The notes below the pieces were generated by a model, which had not been told where the DNA came from, searched no databases, and worked only from the letters and a program-made list of their open reading frames with translations. The position numbers and the translations under genes are program-made. DNA of 9,501 nucleotides from Actinomycetota bacterium (GTDB lineage Bacteria; Actinomycetota; Actinomycetes; Nanopelagicales; Nanopelagicaceae): the NCBI GenBank assembly GCA_009699765.1, contig WLNN01000045.1:1-9501 (forward strand), written 5' to 3'. The stretch's first letter is position 1, and every line of letters starts with the position of its first letter. This document shows, in pieces, positions 1 through 6,834 of the stretch.

Positions 1-163
1 CCATTTCACGCCACTCACCGTCTGTATTGGCATAAGAATCAATCTCTGCTTCTCCACGTGAGACTGTGTTTTGAGAAGCAACTTTTGCTGCACGTCGATC
101 GGCTGCAGCACGCATCGCCTCCGATTGAAGTTTCTTAATCTTCGCGCGCGATGGTTTAGCCAT
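1..163 (-). CDS. Hypothetical basic protein, N-terminal part (runs off left edge)
   Basis: On the minus strand an ATG at 163 opens a frame with no stop for 54 codons, up to the window edge, so the C-terminus is missing. The protein begins MAKPSRAKIKKLQSEAMRAA and its first 30 residues are rich in Lys, Arg and Ala, probably helical and positively charged; residues 31-54 are more mixed and acidic (RGEAEIDSYANTDGEW). I see no signal peptide, membrane segment or recognisable motif, so no function is assigned. No Shine-Dalgarno sequence lies upstream; instead a TACTTT box ends six bases before the ATG, which suits a leaderless message. The tRNA-Leu lies 30 bases upstream in the same direction, so read-through from its promoter is also possible. 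Support is the open frame, biased composition and promoter spacing; the alternative is a fortuitous frame. Confidence 0.6.
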   Translation of the reverse strand, partial: MAKPSRAKIKKLQSEAMRAAADRRAAKVASQNTVSRGEAEIDSYANTDGEWREM

Positions 164-169
164 GTAGTT

Positions 170-175
170 AAAGTA
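170..175 (-). promoter_or_regulatory. Candidate -10 box for leaderless left-edge gene
   Basis: The minus strand reads TACTTT here, matching the actinobacterial TANNNT -10 consensus. Six bases separate it from the ATG at 163, so a normal start point seven bases past the box would be the A of the ATG. No convincing -35 box is visible; the place it would occupy overlaps the 3' end of the tRNA gene. Confidence 0.4.
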
Positions 176-193
176 TCAATAACAATAAAACTT

Positions 194-275
194 TGGTGCG
201 GGAGGCGGGACTTGAACCCGCACGCCGGAGCACCAGTTCCTAAGACTGGCGTGTCTGCCATTTCACCACTCCCGC
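194..275 (-). tRNA. tRNA-Leu (anticodon UAG), CCA encoded
   Basis: On the minus strand the gene folds as a cloverleaf. The acceptor stem GCGGGAG (275-269) pairs with CTCCCGC (204-198). The D arm is GTG/CAC with a GG in the loop. The anticodon stem CCAGT/ACTGG closes the loop CTTAGGA, giving anticodon TAG, which reads leucine CUA and, by wobble, other CUN codons. The variable arm is 11 bases, long as expected of a class II tRNA-Leu. The T arm is GCGGG/CCCGC around TTCAAGT. The discriminator A (197) and CCA (196-194) are in the DNA. The total length of 82 with CCA is slightly short for tRNA-Leu but every stem pairs. Confidence 0.96.
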
Positions 276-295
276 GTACAACAAGTGGAGGGCCA

Positions 296-324
296 AGAGT
301 AAGGGTTACTTGCGCTCATGCCAA
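296..324 (-). promoter_or_regulatory. Promoter of tRNA-Leu
   Basis: On the minus strand TTGGCA (324-319) and TACTCT (301-296) are separated by exactly 17 bases, a close match to the housekeeping sigma consensus. The predicted start near 289 leaves about 14 bases before the mature tRNA 5' end at 275. This is the best promoter match in the window. Confidence 0.7.
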
Positions 325-343
325 AATCGACCGCATCTAATGA

Positions 344-381
344 CGCAACGAATGGAGCATTGCGCCCGTTAAACTACGCAA
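344..381. promoter_or_regulatory. Possible operator: inverted TTGCG/CGCAA half-sites at argS start
   Basis: CGCAA at 344-348, TTGCG at 360-364 and CGCAA at 377-381 form two overlapping inverted repeats with gaps of 11 and 12 bases. The right pair flanks the candidate argS -10 box at 370-375. A fourth copy, TTGCG at 310-314, lies inside the spacer of the divergent tRNA-Leu promoter. No known regulator is recognised; the placement alone suggests an operator. The same pentamer also occurs in coding sequence, so chance is a real alternative. Confidence 0.25.
370..375 (+). promoter_or_regulatory. Candidate -10 box for leaderless argS operon message
   Basis: TAAACT fits the TANNNT consensus and ends six bases before the argS ATG at 382, so transcription would begin on the A of the start codon. 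This agrees with the absence of any Shine-Dalgarno sequence before argS. No good -35 hexamer sits 16-18 bases further upstream, which weakens the call. Confidence 0.45.
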
Positions 382-2028
382 ATGTCCTCACTCGCAGATC
401 AGCTAGCAGCCTCAATTCAGGCGCTCGTTGCTGCTGCCATCAATAACGGAGAGCTTTCTGGAACTGCCCCTGATTCCATAGTCCTCGAGCGTCCCAAGAA
501 TCGCGACCACGGGGATTATGCAACTTCTATTGCACTTCAATTAGCCAAAGCGGCGGGAAAGAATCCGCGAGAAGTTGCAACACTTCTACAAAGTGCAATT
601 GCAGCACTTCCCGGTGTTTCAAAAGTTGATATTGCGGGGCCGGGTTTTATTAATATCACTTTAGACCGCGCGAATCAGGCCGAACTGGTGCGCACAATTC
701 TTAGCAACTCTGCGAAGTACGGCCACGGTGATGCACTCAATGGCGTCACAGTAAATCTTGAATTCATTAGCGCAAACCCAACCGGGCCACTTCACCTTGG
801 TCACACTCGTTGGGCTGCAGTCGGGGATGCATTGGGTCGGGTATTAAAGGCTGCTGGTGCAAATGTTGTGCAAGAGTTTTATATCAACGACCGCGGTCGC
901 CAGATGGATCTCTTTGGTCAATCCGTGCAAGCTGCAGCACAAGGTCTTCCAATTCCTGAAGATGGTTATCAAGGTGAATACATTAAGGATCTCGCAAAAG
1001 AAGTTGTTGCAAGCAATCCTGGTATTTCAACTAGTGAAGATTTTCGCGAAGCAGCATATAAAGTTCAGTTAGCTCAACAACAGGGCGTGCTTAACGTATT
1101 TCAAACTCATTTTGATATTTGGTTTTCAGAGCGCTCGCTCCACGAATCTGGCGCGGTCGAACACGGACTCGATAAACTTCGCGAACAAGGTCATGTCTTC
1201 GAGTTAGATGGAGCGATATGGCTTCGCACGACTGATTTCGGTGACGATAAAGACCGTGTTCTAGTTAAAGAAAATGGCGAGCTCACTTACTTCGCCTCAG
1301 ATACTGCTTATTACATCAATAAGCGCGAACGTGGCGCTGATATCTGCATCTACATGTTGGGCGCCGATCACCATGGATATATACATCGCTTACGTGCGGT
1401 TTCTGCTTGTGCAGGCGATAACCCTGATTACAACATTCACGTGCTTATCGGTCAGCTAGTAAAAATTATGGAAGGCGGCGAAGAGGTAAAGCTCTCGAAG
1501 CGCGCAGGAACAATTATTACTCTTGAAGAACTAGTTGAAAAAGTTGGCGTTGATGCCGCTCGGTACACTTTAATTCGTTATCCGGTTGATACACCGATGG
1601 TTATGGATATAGATGTCTTGCGCAGTAATACCAATGAGAATCCTGTGTATTACGTTCAATATGCCCACGCACGTATCGCTGCAGTTTTGCGCAATGTAGC
1701 AGAACTCAAAATCCCAACCGGCCTTGAAAACTTTGACCCTTCACAATTGACCCACGATCGCGAAAATGAATTACTCGGAACACTTGCTGAGTATCCGCGA
1801 ATAGTTGCTTCAGCGGCCGAGCTTCGTGAGCCTCATCGAGTTGCTCGCTATCTGGAAGAACTTGCGGGCGTGTATCACGGCTTCTATGCAGATTGCCGCG
1901 TGCTTCCGCTCGGCGATGAAGCGGTTGGACCAATACACTCTGCGCGAGCAAATCTCTGTGCTGCAACAATGCAGGTAATTGCAAATGGACTTTCACTTCT
2001 AGGCGTCAGCGCACCGGAGCGTATGTAA
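382..2028 (+). CDS. argS: Arginyl-tRNA synthetase
   Basis: This cytoplasmic class I aminoacyl-tRNA synthetase charges tRNA-Arg with arginine using ATP. The 548 residues are full length for the family. The N-terminal tRNA-recognition domain covers about residues 4-90. The Rossmann catalytic domain follows, with the HIGH motif as HLGH at 138-141 inside the family block FISANPTGPLHLGH, and the KMSKS loop as KLSKR at 370-374. The C-terminal DALR anticodon-binding domain includes the conserved QYAHAR at 426-431, and the protein ends in the usual APERM. The ATG at 382 begins a frame (MSSLADQLAASIQALV) aligned with normal ArgS N-termini; it has no ribosome-binding site but sits at the predicted transcription start. 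The stop overlaps the lysA ATG by one base. In corynebacteria argS-lysA is a described operon responsive to arginine and lysine; the same arrangement is seen here, and similar regulation is only an inference. Confidence 0.98.
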   Translation: MSSLADQLAASIQALVAAAINNGELSGTAPDSIVLERPKNRDHGDYATSIALQLAKAAGKNPREVATLLQSAIAALPGVSKVDIAGPGFINITLDRANQAELVRTILSNSAKYGHGDALNGVTVNLEFISANPTGPLHLGHTRWAAVGDALGRVLKAAGANVVQEFYINDRGRQMDLFGQSVQAAAQGLPIPEDGYQGEYIKDLAKEVVASNPGISTSEDFREAAYKVQLAQQQGVLNVFQTHFDIWFSERSLHESGAVEHGLDKLREQGHVFELDGAIWLRTTDFGDDKDRVLVKENGELTYFASDTAYYINKRERGADICIYMLGADHHGYIHRLRAVSACAGDNPDYNIHVLIGQLVKIMEGGEEVKLSKRAGTIITLEELVEKVGVDAARYTLIRYPVDTPMVMDIDVLRSNTNENPVYYVQYAHARIAAVLRNVAELKIPTGLENFDPSQLTHDRENELLGTLAEYPRIVASAAELREPHRVARYLEELAGVYHGFYADCRVLPLGDEAVGPIHSARANLCAATMQVIANGLSLLGVSAPERM

Positions 2029-3362
2029 TGAGTAAAGCATCGATGTGGTCTAAAAATATTTCTTTTACAAACGGCGAATTAAATCTGTCAGGTATTCCGG
2101 CATCACAACTTGCAAAAGAATTCGGAACCCCGACCTTCTTCCTTGATGAAGAGGCATTTCGCTCACGTGCGATTGCTTGGCGAGATGGCTTAAAGGCTGA
2201 ATTCGGAAGCAACGCAGGGCAGGTTTATTACGCATCAAAGGCATTTATTTCTACCGCTGTTGCTCACTGGATCTCTGAAATAGGGATTGGTATTGATGTT
2301 TGCACCGGGGGAGAACTCGCAGTCGCACTTGCTGGCGGAGTCGACCCATCAATGATTGAAGTCCATGGCAATAACAAGTCGCTTTCTGAAATCGACCGTG
2401 CGGTTTCCCAAGGAGTTAAAACCATTGTGGTTGATTCTATTTTCGAAATCGAACGAGTTGCAGCTTCAGCAAAAAAGCACGGGGTTCGCCAATCAGTATT
2501 GATTCGTTTAACTCCAGGAATTGAAGCACATACCCACGAATCTATTTCTACTGCACATGAAGATGTGAAGTTTGGATTCTCAATCGCTTCTGGCGCTGCA
2601 TGGATTGCTGTCGAGGCGATTTCAAAATTACCTGAGCTTGAACTGCGTGGAGTTCATTGCCATATTGGCTCACAAATTTTTGGCACTGAAGCATTTGAAA
2701 TTGCATCAGATAGATTACTTGAATTCATGGCGAGGTACCGAGATGCTTTTGGAGTAGAGCTTCCTGAACTTGATCTCGGTGGTGGTTATGGAATTGCGTA
2801 TCTACCCAGTGAAGTTACGGTCGAGCCAGCAGATGTGCTTCCAGCCATCGGAACTGCTGTTCGAGCAGCATGTGCAAAGTACGCATTGCAATTGCCCCTT
2901 ATCTCAATCGAACCGGGACGCAACATCGTTGGACCAACAATGTTTACGTTATATGAAGTTGGTACTGTCAAAGATGTTGTTATTGAAGACGGATCAATCC
3001 GTAAGTACATTTCAGTCGATGGCGGTATGAGCGATAATGCTCGCACCGCACTCTATGACGCAGAATATTTCGCTTGTATTGCGCAACGCACATCAACTGC
3101 TTCAACTACACAATCTCGATTGGTAGGAAAACATTGCGAGACCGGTGACATTATTATTCGTGATATCCAACTTCCATCCGATGTGGTTCCTGGCGATCTC
3201 ATAGCTACCCCTGCAACTGGTGCATATGGACGTTCAATGGCGAGCAATTACAACCATGTTCCACGTCCTCCAGTTGTTGCAGTAATTGATGGGAATGCAC
3301 GTGTAATTGTGCGCCGCGAGACCGAGGCTGATTTACTCGCGCTCGATGTAGCCGAGATGTGA
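2028..3362 (+). CDS. lysA: Diaminopimelate decarboxylase
   Basis: LysA decarboxylates meso-diaminopimelate to L-lysine, the last step of lysine synthesis, in the cytoplasm. It is a fold-type III, PLP-dependent alanine-racemase-like barrel enzyme. The Schiff-base lysine is K71 in YYASKAF. Other family blocks are HCHIGSQ (210-216), the glycine loop DLGGGYG (249-255) that holds the PLP phosphate, EPGR (295-298), and CETGD (370-374), which carries the cysteine contributed by the partner subunit and is usually written CESGD. GAYGRSM (398-404) contains the active-site tyrosine Y400. At 444 residues it is a normal length. The start is supported by GGAG at 2016-2019, eight bases upstream, and by the TAATG overlap with argS. 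hom follows after four bases. LysA removes the cell-wall precursor diaminopimelate, so coupling it to argS and the threonine genes places both aspartate-semialdehyde branches under one promoter. Confidence 0.98.
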   Translation: MSKASMWSKNISFTNGELNLSGIPASQLAKEFGTPTFFLDEEAFRSRAIAWRDGLKAEFGSNAGQVYYASKAFISTAVAHWISEIGIGIDVCTGGELAVALAGGVDPSMIEVHGNNKSLSEIDRAVSQGVKTIVVDSIFEIERVAASAKKHGVRQSVLIRLTPGIEAHTHESISTAHEDVKFGFSIASGAAWIAVEAISKLPELELRGVHCHIGSQIFGTEAFEIASDRLLEFMARYRDAFGVELPELDLGGGYGIAYLPSEVTVEPADVLPAIGTAVRAACAKYALQLPLISIEPGRNIVGPTMFTLYEVGTVKDVVIEDGSIRKYISVDGGMSDNARTALYDAEYFACIAQRTSTASTTQSRLVGKHCETGDIIIRDIQLPSDVVPGDLIATPATGAYGRSMASNYNHVPRPPVVAVIDGNARVIVRRETEADLLALDVAEM

Positions 3363-3366
3363 AAGA

Positions 3367-4671
3367 ATGAGCCCTATGTCCCGAGCAGATAAACCTGTAC
3401 GTATCGGCATGCTTGGCTGCGGAGTTGTAGGCAGTGAAGTTGCCCGCCTTCTTCTGGCCGATACCGAAGAACTCTCAACCCGCGCAGGGGTGAAGATTGA
3501 GCTTGCTGCCATTGCAGTACGCACAATAAAGCCGCACGAGGGAATCAATCCAGCAATCTTTACAACCGATCCGTACTCAATCGTCAATGACCCAGAAATC
3601 GACCTTATTGTCGAAGTCATGGGCGGCATAGAGCCAGCATACGAATTAGCACTGCTTGCAATTCAGAATCGCAAATCAATTGTCACTGCCAATAAAGCGC
3701 TTCTTGCTAGCCATGGTGCAGAGCTCTTCACAGCAGCATATGCGCAAGGTGAGGATATTTATTACGAGGCATCAGTTGCCGGTGCAATTCCGATCATCCG
3801 ACCATTGCGTGACTCGCTAGTTGGAGACTTCGTTATACGTGTTATGGGAATTGTTAATGGAACAACTAATTACATTCTTACAAAGATGCATGAAGACAAT
3901 AAAGAGTTTGCTGTCGCACTTAAGGAAGCCCAAGATCTTGGCTATGCCGAGGCAGATCCCACTGCAGATGTTGAAGGCTTTGATGCCGCCGCAAAGGCCG
4001 CCATTCTCTCTGGCCTTGCATTCCACACACGCGTAACAGTCTCTGATGTGTACCGCGAAGGAATTTCACAAATCACACTTGATGATGTTCAACTTGCGAA
4101 GTCATTGGGTTATGTAATCAAGTTACTTGCAATTGCAGAGCTCACCCCTAAGGATGAAATTTCAGTTCGCGTACATCCTGTGATGCTTGAAAAAGCACAC
4201 CCACTCGCTTCAGTTCGCGATGCCTTCAACGCTGTTTTTGTTGAGGCAGAATCTGCCGGACCTTTAATGTTCTACGGGCGCGGAGCAGGCGGAGCACCTA
4301 CGGCATCTGCAATTCTCGGTGACATCCTTGCTGTATCTCGTCACATTGCACATAACTCAGTCGGACAACGTGAAACAGATTATGCAGATCGCGATATCGC
4401 TCCTATTGAAACTACTAAAACTAAGTTTCTTATTCGCCTTGAAGTGCAAGATAAATCAGGTGTTTTGGCTGCTATTGCGCAGGTCTTTGCCACCCAAGGA
4501 GTATCAATCCAAACTGTCGATCAGAATGGTCGAGATGCAGATGCAGAGTTAATTATTGTGACTCACCTTGCAACAGAGGGAGAGCTCAAGGCAACTGTCG
4601 ATGCGCTCAAGAAGATGGATATTGTTTCTAAGGTTTCTAGTGTTATTCGTGTAGAAGGAGCTAGCGCCTAA
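3367..4671 (+). CDS. hom: Homoserine dehydrogenase with C-terminal ACT domain
   Basis: Hom reduces aspartate semialdehyde to homoserine with NAD(P)H, the branch point towards threonine and methionine. The N-terminal Rossmann domain starts with the GxGxxG loop GCGVVG at 17-22. TANKALL, around N109-K110, and K210 in [10 protein letters not shown] are the conserved catalytic-region lysines. NGTTNYI (164-170) and [10 protein letters not shown] are further family blocks. An ACT domain (about 354-430, [20 protein letters not shown]) follows, the module through which threonine usually inhibits this enzyme in Gram-positive bacteria. It is a monofunctional enzyme of 434 residues, with no aspartokinase fusion. 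The ATG at 3367 is four bases past lysA; a second in-frame ATG at 3376 would remove three residues, and neither has a strong ribosome-binding site, so the exact start is uncertain. The stop overlaps the thrC ATG by one base. The gene is called thrA in some actinobacterial annotations. Confidence 0.97.
   Translation: MSPMSRADKPVRIGMLGCGVVGSEVARLLLADTEELSTRAGVKIELAAIAVRTIKPHEGINPAIFTTDPYSIVNDPEIDLIVEVMGGIEPAYELALLAIQNRKSIVTANKALLASHGAELFTAAYAQGEDIYYEASVAGAIPIIRPLRDSLVGDFVIRVMGIVNGTTNYILTKMHEDNKEFAVALKEAQDLGYAEADPTADVEGFDAAAKAAILSGLAFHTRVTVSDVYREGISQITLDDVQLAKSLGYVIKLLAIAELTPKDEISVRVHPVMLEKAHPLASVRDAFNAVFVEAESAGPLMFYGRGAGGAPTASAILGDILAVSRHIAHNSVGQRETDYADRDIAPIETTKTKFLIRLEVQDKSGVLAAIAQVFATQGVSIQTVDQNGRDADAELIIVTHLATEGELKATVDALKKMDIVSKVSSVIRVEGASA
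4653..4660 (+). promoter_or_regulatory. Strong ribosome-binding site fixing the thrC start
   Basis: AGAAGGAG lies at the end of hom, ten bases before the ATG at 4671. It supports the upstream start of ThrC even though that start adds residues before the conserved N-terminus of the family. Confidence 0.7.
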
Positions 4672-5774
4672 TGGGACTCTTCGGAAAGTCGTTCGGATCT
4701 AAAAAAGAGGGCGCACATCAGTGGCGCGGAGTTATTGAAGAGTATCGCCACCGACTTCCAGTAAGTGCAAAGACCCCCATAGTTTCCCTGCGCGAAGGTG
4801 GAACTCCACTTATCTATGCATGCAATCTTTCAGAGATGCTTAACAATGAAGTTTGGATTAAATTCGAAGGCGTCAATCCAACCGGCTCATTTAAAGATCG
4901 TGGAATGACAATGGCAATCTCCAAAGCAGCAGAAGATGGAGCGAAAGCTGTTATCTGTGCTTCTACTGGAAATACATCTGCATCTGCTGCAGCTTATGCA
5001 GTTAAAGCTGGAATGGTTCCTGCAGTTTTAATTCCAGAAGGTAAAATTGCTATGGGAAAGCTCGCCCAAGCAGTTGCTCATGGTGCGACTTTGCTTCAAG
5101 TTGATGGAAATTTTGATGACTGTTTAGTTCTTGCCCGTGAATTATCAGAGAAGTACCCGGTCTCACTTGTTAATTCAGTGAATCCATTCCGCATTGAAGG
5201 CCAAAAGACTGCTGCATTTGAAGTAGTTGATCTTTTAGGTGACGCGCCAGATATTCATACCCTTCCAGTTGGTAATGCTGGAAATATCACTGCATATTGG
5301 AAGGGTTACAACGAATATTTCAATGATGGTCTTTCTACTAAGAAGCCGGCAATGTGGGGATTCCAAGCCGCCGGTGCAGCGCCGCTAGTTCTGGGCCACC
5401 CAGTAGATAATCCAGAGACAATTGCGACTGCAATTCGTATTGGAAAGCCTGCATCTTGGAACCAAGCAATTGCAGCTCGCGATGAATCAGCAGGATTAAT
5501 CGACTCTGTAACAGATGAAGAAATTTTGGCGGCATATCGGATTCTTTCTTCACGTGAAGGAATCTTCTGCGAGCCATCATCAGCCGCCGGTCTTGCTGGG
5601 CTTATCAAGATGAAGGCAGCCGGAAAACTTCCAAGTGGCAAGAAGATCGTTATTACATGCACCGGTAATGGCTTGAAGGATATTCCTTGGGCCCTTGAAG
5701 GCGCGAAGGATCCAATTATTGTCCCAGTCAATGCAGATGCCGCAGCCGCTGCACTCGGTTTGAGTAAGAATTAG
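4671..5774 (+). CDS. thrC: Threonine synthase
   Basis: ThrC converts O-phosphohomoserine to threonine plus phosphate, the final threonine step, in the cytoplasm. It is a fold-type II PLP enzyme of the short actinobacterial/Bacillus class, 367 residues. The PLP lysine is K75 in TGSFKDRGM, the substrate loop is STGNTSAS at about 99-106, and the PLP-phosphate loop is GNAGN at 201-205. The C-terminal half has the usual [10 protein letters not shown] and TCTGNGLKD blocks. The family's normal beginning, WRGVIEEYR, starts only at about residue 18; before it are residues beginning [12 protein letters not shown], a short basic extension. There is no nearer in-frame ATG, and AGAAGGAG upstream supports the long form. 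The start overlaps the hom stop, and thrB begins two bases after the stop, so the product of ThrB is used by its direct neighbour. Confidence 0.97.
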   Translation: MGLFGKSFGSKKEGAHQWRGVIEEYRHRLPVSAKTPIVSLREGGTPLIYACNLSEMLNNEVWIKFEGVNPTGSFKDRGMTMAISKAAEDGAKAVICASTGNTSASAAAYAVKAGMVPAVLIPEGKIAMGKLAQAVAHGATLLQVDGNFDDCLVLARELSEKYPVSLVNSVNPFRIEGQKTAAFEVVDLLGDAPDIHTLPVGNAGNITAYWKGYNEYFNDGLSTKKPAMWGFQAAGAAPLVLGHPVDNPETIATAIRIGKPASWNQAIAARDESAGLIDSVTDEEILAAYRILSSREGIFCEPSSAAGLAGLIKMKAAGKLPSGKKIVITCTGNGLKDIPWALEGAKDPIIVPVNADAAAAALGLSKN

Positions 5775-5776
5775 CC

Positions 5777-6703
5777 ATGAGTAAGCCAACCTTTAAGGCG
5801 AAGCCAATGCAGGTACAAGTTCCTGCATCATCTGCAAATTTGGGTCCTGGCTTTGATGCATTTGGTTTAGCGCTCTCAATGCACGATCGCTACGTTGCAC
5901 AAGTACTCGATGATGTAGTTCTAGATATTGATGTAACGGGCGAAGGCGCGGATGAAGTCCCTCGCACAGATAAAAACTTACTGGTGAAGGCAATGTATAA
6001 AGGATTTGATTTCCTTGGTGGTCGTCCAAAAGGTCTCGCAATTCGTGCGCTTAATGTAAATCCACATGGTCGTGGCCTTGGATCATCTGCAAGTGCAATC
6101 ATTGGCGGATTAGTTTTGGCACGTGCACTTGTACTCAATGGTGAAGACCATATGAATGACATTCAATTACTTTCTCTTGCCACAGATATGGAAGGCCACC
6201 CAGACAATGTTTCAGCATCACTTTTTGGTGGCGCGACAATCTCTTGGTTCGAAGTTGAAAAGCACAAATCTTCTGCGCATTGCATCCATCTCCAAGTAGA
6301 TCCGCGCATTCAAGCGATCGCCTATATCCCGACCAAGACTCTTCCAACTGCAAAAGCTCGTAAAATGTTGCCCGAGTCAATCCCGTTTGCTGATGCAGTT
6401 CGTAACTCAACCAATAGCGCGTTACTGAGCCATGCGCTTACTTCACGTCCGGATTTACTTTTCACAGCAACTGAAGATTTCTTGCACCAGTCTTATCGCG
6501 CAGAGGCAATGCCAGATTCTTATGCGCTAATGCAGAAGCTTCGTGGCGCAGGTGTTGCCGCATTTATCTCAGGGGCAGGTCCAACTGTGCTCGCACTTCA
6601 CACTGCAGATCAGCGCGAAATTGAAGAGCTGAAGTTAGCTGGAGGCAAGGTTTTTCAGGCTACCCCGCTTGAAATTGCATCCCGTGGAGCCGTCCTGCTA
6701 TAG
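5777..6703 (+). CDS. thrB: Homoserine kinase (GHMP family)
   Basis: ThrB phosphorylates homoserine to O-phosphohomoserine with ATP, feeding ThrC. GHMP-kinase signatures are all present: PASSANLGPGFD at 16-27, the ATP-binding glycine loop GRGLGSSAS at 98-106, EGHPDNVSAS in the middle, and SGAGPT at 265-270. The length of 308 residues is typical. The ATG at 5777 is two bases past the thrC stop and has no clear ribosome-binding site, so initiation probably depends on coupling to thrC. An alternative ATG at 5807 (residue 11, just before QVQVPASS) has AAGG eight bases upstream and would also give a complete enzyme; the true start is undecided. The gene appears to be last in the argS operon, since 131 bases follow before rho. 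Confidence 0.97.
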   Translation: MSKPTFKAKPMQVQVPASSANLGPGFDAFGLALSMHDRYVAQVLDDVVLDIDVTGEGADEVPRTDKNLLVKAMYKGFDFLGGRPKGLAIRALNVNPHGRGLGSSASAIIGGLVLARALVLNGEDHMNDIQLLSLATDMEGHPDNVSASLFGGATISWFEVEKHKSSAHCIHLQVDPRIQAIAYIPTKTLPTAKARKMLPESIPFADAVRNSTNSALLSHALTSRPDLLFTATEDFLHQSYRAEAMPDSYALMQKLRGAGVAAFISGAGPTVLALHTADQREIEELKLAGGKVFQATPLEIASRGAVLL

Positions 6704-6716
6704 TTTGAGCACCAAG

Positions 6717-6741
6717 TTCGCCTGTTTCACTTAAGGCGCAA
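6717..6741 (+). terminator. Weak hairpin after thrB, possible operon end
   Basis: TTCGCCT (6717-6723) can pair with AGGCG-C-AA (6734-6741) with one bulged C and a ten-base loop, starting 14 bases after the thrB stop. No T-run follows, so it is not a standard intrinsic terminator. It may instead protect the 3' end or allow read-through into rho. Confidence 0.25.
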
Positions 6742-6748
6742 GATATTG

Positions 6749-6778
6749 GTAACAATCCTGGCAATACAGCATTAAATC
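6749..6778 (+). promoter_or_regulatory. Tentative rho promoter
   Basis: GTAACA (6749-6754, four of six matches to TTGACA) and TAAATC (6773-6778) are 18 bases apart, giving a start near 6785 and a leader of about 50 bases. The match is modest, and the only support is that this is the last gap before rho. Confidence 0.25.
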
Positions 6779-6796
6779 TCAAAACCCTAACTCTCT

Positions 6797-6814
6797 CGTT
6801 ACACCCGTAACGGG
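6797..6814 (+). other. Inverted repeat in the rho leader
   Basis: CGTTAC (6797-6802) and GTAACG (6807-6812) are perfect inverted repeats around a four-base loop. A competing fold, CCCG (6804-6807) with CGGG (6811-6814), uses the right half. It ends about 20 bases before the rho ATG and no T-run follows. It could be an operator or a leader structure; rho is autoregulated in other bacteria, but nothing here proves that. Confidence 0.3.
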
Positions 6815-6834
6815 ACATTCAAGAAAAGAAATCA

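Noticed and set aside
71..340. 89-codon plus-strand open frame across the tRNA-Leu
   Set aside because: It runs antisense through a complete tRNA and both minus-strand promoters, and has no ribosome-binding site.
276..381. Threonine- or arginine-rich leader peptide (attenuator) ahead of the operon
   Set aside because: No small frame with a run of such codons and no terminator/antiterminator pair is present; the likely start at 382 leaves no leader.
5306..5731. 141-codon minus-strand frame opposite thrC
   Set aside because: It lies entirely inside thrC, whose conserved motifs fix the real strand, and shows no family motif or start signal.
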